DNA from: Chitinophagaceae bacterium
GTDB lineage: Bacteria > Bacteroidota > Bacteroidia > Chitinophagales > Chitinophagaceae
DNA length: 12,956 nt
Direction: 5' to 3'
Assembly (NCBI GenBank): GCA_947447815.1
Contig: CANFLJ010000018.1
Span: 1 to 12,956 of the forward strand
Position numbers and translations under genes: made by a program. Of the stretch, positions 6,698-12,956 are shown piece after piece. The notes beneath the pieces were generated by a model that saw only the letters and a program-made list of their open reading frames with translations, did not search any database and was not told the DNA's origin. The number at the start of each line of letters is the position of its first letter. Within the stretch, counting starts at the first letter, position 1.

Positions 6698-8695
6698 TTA
6701 ATTATTATTTAAGGGATTCCATCTAGCGCCAAACAACCACTTAGGATTGATAGCTTCGGCTTTAGGAGAATCTTTTGCTGTTTCCAAATTATTTCCGAAC
6801 CATTTATAATCGCCTCCATCCCTATGGCAATTATAAAAATATACTCTATGCCCCCATTGAATAACATTGTTGGTGTTTACTCTGTAGATAGGCGTATCAG
6901 CCATATTTTGTGCAAAGTAACAATTTATTAGATAAAACTGTGCATCACGATGATAACGCCCAAGTTTAAACCCATCATATCCGCTAAACTTACAATTTAC
7001 CAAAACAGTCTTAGAATCTTCATATTTTGAACCATCATGCCAAATTGCAGCCGGTCCTGTATGAGCAACAAATTCGCAATCTTCGGCCCAAGACCATCCA
7101 CGCGGGCAATAAAAATCTACTCCGCCTTCCATTCTACAACCTTTAAAATAAAACATACCTGTTTCTACATCCCATGGACTAACCGTGTCTCCTCCGAAGG
7201 CTTTTAAAGTACAATTCACCACTTTAATACGGGTGCTAAAGGACCTTAAGGCCATTTGATGACCGGTTTTGGAAACTTTCTTTTCTATTTTACCGGTATC
7301 ATTGCTACAAACAAACTTAATATCGCCATTGTTCTCGAACCCATAGGAATTCTGTATGGTCAAATTATTCAGTTCAATATCATTGCCTTTAATATTTAAG
7401 GTAGCTACCCCCCAATCATCGTTGTTGGTACAACGCCAGATATCACGCGCTATAGACTGCGTTAGAATGGTTTTATTTCTATCCTCTCCAATTAAAGTTA
7501 TATGATTTTTTTCGATTAATATTTTCTCTTTATAGGTACCTGACTTGATGTAGATTACTCTCATATAAGCAGAATCATTAGATAAACTATTGATAGCACA
7601 CTGAATTGAATTAAAATCACCATTACCATTGCAGTCAACAATGATTGCCTTAGTTTCTATTTTTTTCTTCCAGGCAGGATAGATTTTATTCAATAAATTT
7701 TCTGGCCAGTGACCATACCACCCATATCCATTCCTTCTTTCGTATTCTATTTCTTTAACATCATTCTTTTGAATACCATCTCTACCAGAAAAAAGTGGCT
7801 TATTAGTATTGATATCATAGAATCTTGCCCATAAAATGGAAGAATCATTTTTAACAAGCTGTCTGTCCGTTCCTTTAGGTGTTCCAGCAACTGGAACATC
7901 CACATAGTCAAATCCTTTTATAGATGATTTCTTAAACCATTCTACAGCAGACTCTATAGCTTGAATTATCTGAGGAGAAGGATTAGGCTGTTTGATCAGA
8001 AAATCAACAATACCAACACTCTCAGCACCACTTAAGGATACCAGTTCGAAGCTTCTGGCTTTAGCAGGAGCATAATTATATTGATTATGCTGTGCACACC
8101 ATACGGTTAGTTTACCATTTACTTTTACCTGTGTTTTCAATATACAATCTATTCCTTTGTCAACCGCAACTTTTGCTAATGGAATAAAAGAAGGATTTAT
8201 CTGCTCCAGATTATTTCTCTGTTTTACTATGTCATACAATACATTCAAAGTATTGACCATAGCATTGTCGTTATAGGTAATTTCTCCACGATAAAGGCTA
8301 GCAGTATCAGGGTAAAACTGAGGCCACCCTCCATTATTATATTGTGCCTTCAACAGATACTGTATACCACGTTCTGCAGCTGCAAGATATTGAGGATTAT
8401 TATGCTTTTTATATGCCTTTAATAAGTATCTAATTTCTTTATTTGTAGCATCGTTATCAATAGTACCATCGTTTAAAGATGCATCGTCTATTAATCCTGC
8501 TTTTTCGGCAGGAGAAAGTTGTTTTTTATAATCTATTTTTTCATTGCCTATGTGCTTAGGCCAGCCTCCATACGAACGTTGATATAGCAACATATTATCT
8601 GCCACAGCATCCTGTGCATTACTATGCACTATTACCAGTATAAATACCAGCAACATTAATCCTGAAAGAATAATATGACTACTTCTTTTTTTCAA
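6698..8695 (-). CDS. Secreted PL10 pectate lyase - CE8 pectin methylesterase fusion
   Basis: Two pectin enzymes in one 665-aa chain. Residues 1-28 are a Sec signal peptide (KKR start, hydrophobic 9-23, end SNAQ). Residues about 35-345 are a PL10 pectate lyase: GGWPKHI (43), ATNKEIRYL (83), GGWPQFYP (122), ITYNDNAM (139), WCAQHN (199), LSGAESVGI (221), WARFYD (289), ERRNGYGWYGHWP (319). Residues about 348-660 are a CE8 esterase: SGTYKEKI (385), GHQMALRS (478), GGDT with Asp503 (likely acid/base), GGVDF with Asp527 (likely nucleophile) and LGRYH with Arg580. Compared with classical CE8 motifs (QDT, LGRPW) Gly502 replaces Gln and His582 stands where Trp is usual, so the esterase is divergent. 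The frame has a TAG directly before a TTG start at 8695; the next ATG (8656) would remove the positive signal-peptide start, so TTG is preferred. It overlaps the GH105 gene by 17 nt. Confidence 0.9.
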   Translation of the reverse strand: MKKRSSHIILSGLMLLVFILVIVHSNAQDAVADNMLLYQRSYGGWPKHIGNEKIDYKKQLSPAEKAGLIDDASLNDGTIDNDATNKEIRYLLKAYKKHNNPQYLAAAERGIQYLLKAQYNNGGWPQFYPDTASLYRGEITYNDNAMVNTLNVLYDIVKQRNNLEQINPSFIPLAKVAVDKGIDCILKTQVKVNGKLTVWCAQHNQYNYAPAKARSFELVSLSGAESVGIVDFLIKQPNPSPQIIQAIESAVEWFKKSSIKGFDYVDVPVAGTPKGTDRQLVKNDSSILWARFYDINTNKPLFSGRDGIQKNDVKEIEYERRNGYGWYGHWPENLLNKIYPAWKKKIETKAIIVDCNGNGDFNSIQCAINSLSNDSAYMRVIYIKSGTYKEKILIEKNHITLIGEDRNKTILTQSIARDIWRCTNNDDWGVATLNIKGNDIELNNLTIQNSYGFENNGDIKFVCSNDTGKIEKKVSKTGHQMALRSFSTRIKVVNCTLKAFGGDTVSPWDVETGMFYFKGCRMEGGVDFYCPRGWSWAEDCEFVAHTGPAAIWHDGSKYEDSKTVLVNCKFSGYDGFKLGRYHRDAQFYLINCYFAQNMADTPIYRVNTNNVIQWGHRVYFYNCHRDGGDYKWFGNNLETAKDSPKAEAINPKWLFGARWNPLNNN

Positions 8696-10598
8696 CTACC
8701 CGTTTTTTAGTTTGATCAATTAACCATTTTACCATATCCTGCATAGCAGCATAATTTTCGTACTCTGCAGGTAGTTTTCTACCATCTGTATACTCGTTAT
8801 AAAACCAAGGATCACCTACTGCAAATACAGTTCCTTTTCCTACTTTGGCAACAGCAATTATGGTGTCCTTTTTATCTGTCAATACTGGTTTTGCAGGCTT
8901 AGATAATGACAGTGTACTAATTTCTTTTAAATAAACTTTCTTGGCTGTTTTAAATACTTCATTGTTTTTAAAGGTAAAAGCTGCAGCATCAGAATAAGTT
9001 CCTTCTACATGATTACGACTATCCTCTTTAAATTGAATACCAAAGTTTTTCATTAATTGGTTGGTATGTTCAAATTCGGTATTCCCTTTGTCATTATGCA
9101 ACACCACTAATATGCCCCCACATTTTACCCAATCTACAATATTTTTAATGTTTTCGGCCTCCAAGAAATGAGGGGTAGCAGTCTCTTCTTTTGTATCAGG
9201 ATCTACTAAAATATATACTGCAGCATCTTTAAGGTTGTTTGCTGTAGGAGCATCTTTTAATGTTTCTGTTTTAAAACCATAGGCATTAAACACATGTCCA
9301 AATAAAGAAAACCCACCATTCGCTTTTTCATTCCATTGATAGTGATATGGCATTAATTTTCCGGTTACATCTTTCTTAAATTCAGCATTAAAATAATTAT
9401 CCAGTTTAACGGTTAATCCACCTGTAGAAAAACCAGTTAACAAATTGTCCATCTCATTACATGCCAGAATTAAAGCGCCAATCCCTTTCGGATCGTTTGG
9501 AATAACTTTTTCTCCAATATAGTATTCATAACTACCATCTCTGTAAGGATCGCCCCCTAACCCACTTACACTTACAGTACCATTGAACGTTATTTGTCCA
9601 TCTTTCTCTACTACAAACTGTTTTTGAATACCTCCATAACCGTATAATGCAGTGGTTAAATAATCCTTAGGAATATAACCCAGGCGAATAGATTTTGCAA
9701 TACTATACACAAACATAGCACTTGCAGAAGCCTCTAAATAATTGCCTTTTTTATCCGGTAAGTTCATCACATCCCACCACAAACCAGTTTTTTCATCTCT
9801 TGTAGACTTGATAGCTTCTACCAGTCTAATCATTATTTGTTTAAGTGCTTGTTTCTTAGGATGATTATCCGGAAACTGCTCTAATACATCTACCAAGGCC
9901 ATGGCATACCAACCCATAGAACGTGCCCAGAAATTAGGAGAGCATCCATTAGCAGGATTTGACCATTTTTCTTTTTTGCTTTCATCCCATCCATGATATA
10001 GTAACCCTGTAGCTTCATCTCTTGCATGATTTTCCATCCAGATAAACTGATTGGCTATATCGTCGAAAGCAGCAGAGTCGTGCACCAATGCAGCATACTC
10101 GGCATAGAATGGTTCGCCCATATATAAACCATCCAACCACATTTGATTGGGGTATCTTTTCTTGTGCCAGAAGCCTCCTTCATTTGTACGTGGTTGATTT
10201 CTTAACTGTTCTCTTAAAAGTGTTGCCGCTTTAAAATATTTTTCTTTTCCAGTTACCTTATATAAAGAGAGTAATACCCTTCCGCCCAAAACATTATCGA
10301 TATTATAATCGCTTTGTTTATAGGTTCTGATATTACCATCTTCTGTTATAAACAAATCGGTTTGTTTCTGAATGTATTTAAAGTAATTACCATTTCCTGT
10401 ATTATACCAGGTGGCTTCCAATCCTTTATTCAATAAGGCCTGATCATAGGTCCATTTTGCAGGTTTATTTTCTGCAGCCATAGAATCCTTCCAGAGATTC
10501 ATTGCTGAATTGGAAACCTTTTCAGCAAGGGACATATTCTGTGCAGTGGATACGCCACTTACACAAACCAATAATAATATATTCAGGATTCTATTCAT
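8679..10598 (-). CDS. Secreted GH105 unsaturated rhamnogalacturonyl/galacturonyl hydrolase with DUF4350-like C-terminal domain
   Basis: Removes the unsaturated uronic acid left on oligosaccharides by pectate or rhamnogalacturonan lyases. It is 639 aa, much longer than single-domain GH105 enzymes (about 370). Residues 1-20 form a signal peptide ending STAQ. Residues about 25-385 are the alpha/alpha barrel: YNIDNVLGGR with Asp101, MWLDGLYMGEPFYAEYA with Asp156, FWARSMGWYAMAL (223) and YLEASASAMF (287). Asp101 and Asp156 are 55 residues apart, as are Asp88 and Asp143 of Bacillus YteR. Residues about 397-630 resemble DUF4350, a class I glutamine amidotransferase-like fold: AAVYILVDPDT (459), VDWVKCGGILVVLHND (488), VGKGTVFAVGDPWF (586). 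Its role is unknown. The gene begins 2 nt after GH28 and overlaps PL10-CE8 by 17 nt, so it is probably translationally coupled. Confidence 0.92.
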   Translation of the reverse strand: MNRILNILLLVCVSGVSTAQNMSLAEKVSNSAMNLWKDSMAAENKPAKWTYDQALLNKGLEATWYNTGNGNYFKYIQKQTDLFITEDGNIRTYKQSDYNIDNVLGGRVLLSLYKVTGKEKYFKAATLLREQLRNQPRTNEGGFWHKKRYPNQMWLDGLYMGEPFYAEYAALVHDSAAFDDIANQFIWMENHARDEATGLLYHGWDESKKEKWSNPANGCSPNFWARSMGWYAMALVDVLEQFPDNHPKKQALKQIMIRLVEAIKSTRDEKTGLWWDVMNLPDKKGNYLEASASAMFVYSIAKSIRLGYIPKDYLTTALYGYGGIQKQFVVEKDGQITFNGTVSVSGLGGDPYRDGSYEYYIGEKVIPNDPKGIGALILACNEMDNLLTGFSTGGLTVKLDNYFNAEFKKDVTGKLMPYHYQWNEKANGGFSLFGHVFNAYGFKTETLKDAPTANNLKDAAVYILVDPDTKEETATPHFLEAENIKNIVDWVKCGGILVVLHNDKGNTEFEHTNQLMKNFGIQFKEDSRNHVEGTYSDAAAFTFKNNEVFKTAKKVYLKEISTLSLSKPAKPVLTDKKDTIIAVAKVGKGTVFAVGDPWFYNEYTDGRKLPAEYENYAAMQDMVKWLIDQTKKRVVEKKK

Positions 10599-10600
10599 AA

Positions 10601-12253
10601 TTACTTGAATGTAACTGGACTATTTTTAACTTCTTCGGCCAACACTACTTTTTGATCGCTGTTATCATAGTTAGTATTAGCAAATGTAATTTTATCATTT
10701 CTATCCCCAGTCACCTTTACTAAAAGAGCAGACTTGTTATACTTTAATTTATTGAAAGAAATATTACTACTGTTTTGTAAACTTATTAATGGGTTAGTTT
10801 CTGAAGCTTCAATATGAAGGTCCGTAATATTTAATCCATCAGCTTCTTCGCACACCACACCTATTTTAGCTTTGATAGACAGATTGCTAAGATTAATATT
10901 TTTGATACTCATTTCTGGCAATCCTCTTACAAATATTCCTTTCTCTGCACCATTACAACGAATGTTTTTAACAAAGAAATTTTTGAATTGAGGAGTACCT
11001 TCCGTAACAGGCAATAACTCTACTTTTGGTGCTTCTCTTTTTTCGCCAGGTTGCGGAACCGGATCTTTAGCAGCATAGTACATGTCGAACAAAATTGCTT
11101 CACCAGCAATGTCTTTCATGTTAATATTATCTATATAAATATTTTCTACAACACCTCCTCTACCACGGGTAGTCTTGAAACGTAAGCCAATATCGGTACC
11201 TATAAAAGTACAATTAGATACGTATAAGTTTCTGGCACCCCCACTCATTTCGCTACCTATCACAAAGCCGCCATGCGCATGATATACTATATTGTTTCTG
11301 ATGATACCATTTTCGGTAGGCATCCCTCTTTTTCTGCCTTGTTCATCTTTACCACTTTTGATACAGATTCCATCATCACCTACATCAAACGTGCTGTTTT
11401 CCAGAATAAAGTTTTTGCAGCTTTCAATGTCTATTCCATCACCATTCTGAGCATACCATGGATTTTTAGCATATACATTTCTGATAATCAAATCTTCGCA
11501 CATTAATGGATGTAAATTCCATGCTGGCGAATTCTGAAATGTAACCCCTTCCATCAATACTCTTTTACAGGAAGTAAGCACCACCATATTTGGACGAAGG
11601 AAATCTTTGATACTATCAAAATCGCTTAGTTTACTATTCGCCTTCCATACGCCAGGATCCTTTACAGTAGACCCTTTCAAAGACTTTTCTGAAGGATACC
11701 AGGTCTTTTTATCATGACTCAGTACACCACCTCTTTCATTAATTGTTTTCCATTGACCTTCGGTAAGTTTACCTTTCTTCACCATGCGCCAGGCATCACC
11801 ATTACCATCTATAACACCCGATCCTGTAACAGCTATATTATCCGCATTGGTAGCAGACAAAGGAGATTGATTACGAACAGCCTTTACCCCTTCCCAGTTG
11901 CTTTCCAGAAGTTTATACTGGCTAAAATCATCTGTAAACTGAATGATAGCATCTCTGTTGACATGAAGGTTTACATTGCTTTTTAGTACAATTGGGCCAG
12001 TAAGCCAGAAGCCTCCGGGTACCAACACTACACCACCACCTTTACTACTACACTCATCTATTGCAGCATTAATGCTTTTGGTATTTAATACAAAGGGATC
12101 GGATTTAGCTCCGAACTTAACAATATTGAATGTGTCCTTTTTGAAAGATGTTGATTTTACTTTAGGTAAATTCTGTGCTTGAATCATTGTGAAGCCCACT
12201 AACAGGCTAGCCATAATAGAAACCTTTTTTTTCATTCCGTTGCTTATCATCAT
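10601..12253 (-). CDS. Secreted GH28 polygalacturonase family enzyme
   Basis: Hydrolyses alpha-1,4 galacturonan by inversion; exo or endo action cannot be read from the sequence. It is 550 aa. Signal peptide at about 1-27 ends MIQAQ. The right-handed beta-helix domain has all family motifs: NGDGID (Asp272), VGDDGICIKSG (Asp293, Asp294), AHGGFVIGSE (His327) and RFK (Arg358, Lys360). The N-terminal block NIVKFGAKSD is also typical of the family, and the C-terminal part is parallel beta-helix turns rich in Asn and Ile. Starts at 12253, 12250 and 12235 (MKKK) are all possible; the last gives the most typical signal peptide and the longest is listed. It is the first gene of the pectin operon, 2 nt before GH105. 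A perfect palindrome ends 4 nt from the first ATG. Confidence 0.94.
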   Translation of the reverse strand: MMISNGMKKKVSIMASLLVGFTMIQAQNLPKVKSTSFKKDTFNIVKFGAKSDPFVLNTKSINAAIDECSSKGGGVVLVPGGFWLTGPIVLKSNVNLHVNRDAIIQFTDDFSQYKLLESNWEGVKAVRNQSPLSATNADNIAVTGSGVIDGNGDAWRMVKKGKLTEGQWKTINERGGVLSHDKKTWYPSEKSLKGSTVKDPGVWKANSKLSDFDSIKDFLRPNMVVLTSCKRVLMEGVTFQNSPAWNLHPLMCEDLIIRNVYAKNPWYAQNGDGIDIESCKNFILENSTFDVGDDGICIKSGKDEQGRKRGMPTENGIIRNNIVYHAHGGFVIGSEMSGGARNLYVSNCTFIGTDIGLRFKTTRGRGGVVENIYIDNINMKDIAGEAILFDMYYAAKDPVPQPGEKREAPKVELLPVTEGTPQFKNFFVKNIRCNGAEKGIFVRGLPEMSIKNINLSNLSIKAKIGVVCEEADGLNITDLHIEASETNPLISLQNSSNISFNKLKYNKSALLVKVTGDRNDKITFANTNYDNSDQKVVLAEEVKNSPVTFK

Positions 12254-12256
12254 AAA

Positions 12257-12270
12257 AAATCAATTGATTT
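12257..12270. promoter_or_regulatory. Perfect 14-bp palindrome at the GH28 start
   Basis: AAATCAATTGATTT equals its own reverse complement and ends 4 nt before the first GH28 ATG. In that place a bound regulator would cover the start of the message; alternatively it could fold in the mRNA leader. No regulator is known from this window. Confidence 0.4.
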
Positions 12271-12398
12271 GAGAACCAGTAAACAGGACTTTAAGGTTAT
12301 TGTTGTTTAGCATACCATTTAGTGCAGAATACAGTAAAAACAGCAAGCAAACAGTGTACAATCTTAAAATACAGAGTACAATTTTACCAACAAAAACT

Positions 12399-12412
12399 TA
12401 TAGTTAGCTATA
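12399..12412. repeat. Short inverted repeat TATAG-N4-CTATA
   Basis: Five-base arms around TTAG, 20 nt on the operon side of the larger inverted repeat at 12432-12457. It is AT-rich and short, so chance is a serious alternative. Confidence 0.3.
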
Positions 12413-12431
12413 CCATCTCCTTATTTTTTAG

Positions 12432-12457
12432 CGCAAACGATACCGAAATGGTTTGCG
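12432..12457. promoter_or_regulatory. Operator-like inverted repeat CGCAAAC-N12-GTTTGCG
   Basis: Perfect 7-bp arms at 12432-12438 and 12451-12457 with a 12-nt spacer; adding two more bases on each side gives one further match and one mismatch. CGCAAAC(G) is the half-site seen in many LacI-family operators (for example PurR boxes), but there the halves are normally adjacent. The repeat is much richer in GC than its surroundings and lies 179 nt upstream of the GH28 start. It is a candidate site for the operon regulator. Confidence 0.5.
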
Positions 12458-12605
12458 GTTGAATAAATGTTTAACAAAAAGGGGATTTAAGTATATAAAA
12501 TTGGAGACACTTCGATTCAATAATGTAATAATTAATAGTAGTGTTATTGGCAGTTTGAAAAAGATATAAAATGGTAAATCAATGAGAATTGAATGCACCG
12601 TCATT

Positions 12606-12617
12606 ATTAGGCCTAAT
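12606..12617. repeat. Perfect 12-bp palindrome ATTAGGCCTAAT
   Basis: Self-complementary over 12 bases in otherwise AT-rich non-coding DNA. Possible regulator site; no other copy was noticed in the window. Confidence 0.3.
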
Positions 12618-12730
12618 GTAAATTATTGATATTAATTGTACATAAATACCCTTTGACACAAAAAGTAATAGTTAATCTGTTACAAGAAAAAAGATTTCAC
12701 TGATACAACCGTCTTAACAGAAAAATAAAT

Positions 12731-12922
12731 TAGGTATTGAATAGAATAGGTCTTTTTTATCCAATAGTGAATAAGATATTGAATAAAATAAGCCTTTTTT
12801 GCCCAATAGTGAATATGGTATTGAACAAAATATGTCCTTTTTGTCAGATAGCTAATAAGGTATTGAGAAATTTGTGTCCTTTTTATTGAATACCAAATAT
12901 GGTATTGAGCAAAAGAGGTACA
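12731..12922. repeat. 42-bp tandem direct repeats, four full units and a partial fifth
   Basis: Units start at 12731, 12773, 12815, 12857 and 12899, exactly 42 bp apart with no insertions or deletions. The shared core is (A/T)GGTATTGA followed about 14 bp later by a T5-T6 run; the first two units also share CCAATAGTGAAT. By hand count adjacent units agree at 35, 31 and 30 of 42 positions. The fifth keeps only about the first 22 bp. 42 bp is four turns of B-DNA, so the T-runs and GGTATTGA cores lie on one helical face. The array may continue no further right, because the fifth unit already diverges. Confidence 0.85.
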
Positions 12923-12932
12923 ATTAATTGTA
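12919..12932. repeat. Perfect 14-bp palindrome TACAATTAATTGTA
   Basis: It replaces the T-run half of the last 42-bp unit; the arms extend to GGTA and TACC with a 2-nt bulge. ATTAATTGTA also occurs at 12631-12640. It could be a regulator site or the end boundary of the repeat array. Confidence 0.35.
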
Positions 12933-12956
12933 TACCTTATTTCTAGGAGGTAAATA

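Larger units (their letters stand above)
12254..12956. other. Long non-coding region upstream of the pectin operon
   Basis: About 700 nt without a convincing gene on either strand. It contains an operator-like inverted repeat, four further perfect palindromic elements and a 42-bp tandem repeat array (listed separately). I searched both strands by eye for TANNTTTG and found no full match, so the operon promoter is not obvious. No tRNA or other RNA gene was recognised. The region probably carries the control elements of the pectin operon and possibly of a gene beyond the right edge. Confidence 0.6.

Noticed and set aside
6698..12253. Type IX secretion sorting domains or lipoprotein signals on the pectin enzymes
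   Set aside because: The C-termini end within the catalytic or DUF4350-like domains without a conserved CTD, and the signal peptides have no lipobox cysteine.
12651..12685. TTGACA on the plus strand as a sigma-70 promoter
   Set aside because: No acceptable -10 box or TANNTTTG follows at a suitable distance, and Bacteroidota promoters do not generally use TTGACA.
12734..12889. An open reading frame through the 42-bp repeats (14 codons per unit), with a short ATG peptide at 12815 containing CPFC
   Set aside because: Differences between units fall about equally on the three codon positions (8, 10, 12 by hand count), there is no good start for the full frame, and the frame stops inside the fourth unit. 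The repeats are better explained as non-coding.
12731..12922. CRISPR array
   Set aside because: Units are contiguous and diverged without unique spacers between identical repeats, and no cas genes are present.
12731..12922. Replication iterons
   Set aside because: No initiator gene or DnaA-box cluster is seen, and the flanking genes are chromosomal housekeeping genes.

Overview
The window looks like chromosomal DNA of a Bacteroidota bacterium, probably of the Chitinophagales/Sphingobacteriales side, although the genus cannot be fixed from this sequence. The evidence is the AT-rich composition, the protein families (PL10, CE8 and GH105 enzymes with Sec signal peptides ending in 'A-Q', a DUF5808 small protein, Bacteroidota-type GatA, TatA and TatC), the lack of Shine-Dalgarno sites before the genes, and promoter boxes of the Bacteroidota type (TTTG / TANNTTTG).

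Left half (1-5104): single housekeeping genes, mostly on the minus strand. In order they are the possible 3' end of an unknown plus-strand gene; sdaA (iron-sulfur L-serine dehydratase); a plus-strand DUF5808 membrane protein; gatA (amidotransferase subunit A); tatC and tatA (twin-arginine translocase, separated by a strong terminator); and rplS (ribosomal protein bL19, with its own promoter and terminator). Four of these genes share one start layout: a TANNTTTG box whose last base lies 18-21 nt before the start codon.

Right half (5220-12253): one tightly packed minus-strand pectin operon, transcribed right to left. A GH28 polygalacturonase is followed after 2 nt by a GH105 unsaturated rhamnogalacturonyl/galacturonyl hydrolase fused to a DUF4350-like domain. 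A PL10 pectate lyase fused to a CE8 pectin methylesterase comes next, overlapping by 17 nt, and uxaC (uronate isomerase) follows after 29 nt. The three upstream enzymes carry Sec signal peptides and should act outside the cytoplasm. CE8 removes methyl esters, PL10 and GH28 cut polygalacturonan, and GH105 removes the unsaturated end sugar. UxaC starts cytoplasmic D-galacturonate breakdown. Uptake proteins, the regulator and the rest of the uronate pathway are not in the window.

Right end (12254-12956): about 700 nt with no convincing gene, upstream of the pectin operon. It holds a 7+7 bp inverted repeat resembling LacI-family half-sites, several perfect palindromes (one beside the GH28 start codon), and an array of 42-bp tandem direct repeats kept strictly in register (four helical turns per unit) that runs almost to the window edge. 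No standard promoter box was found there, so the operon is probably controlled by a dedicated regulator. This upstream region and the two fusion enzymes are the least ordinary parts of the window.
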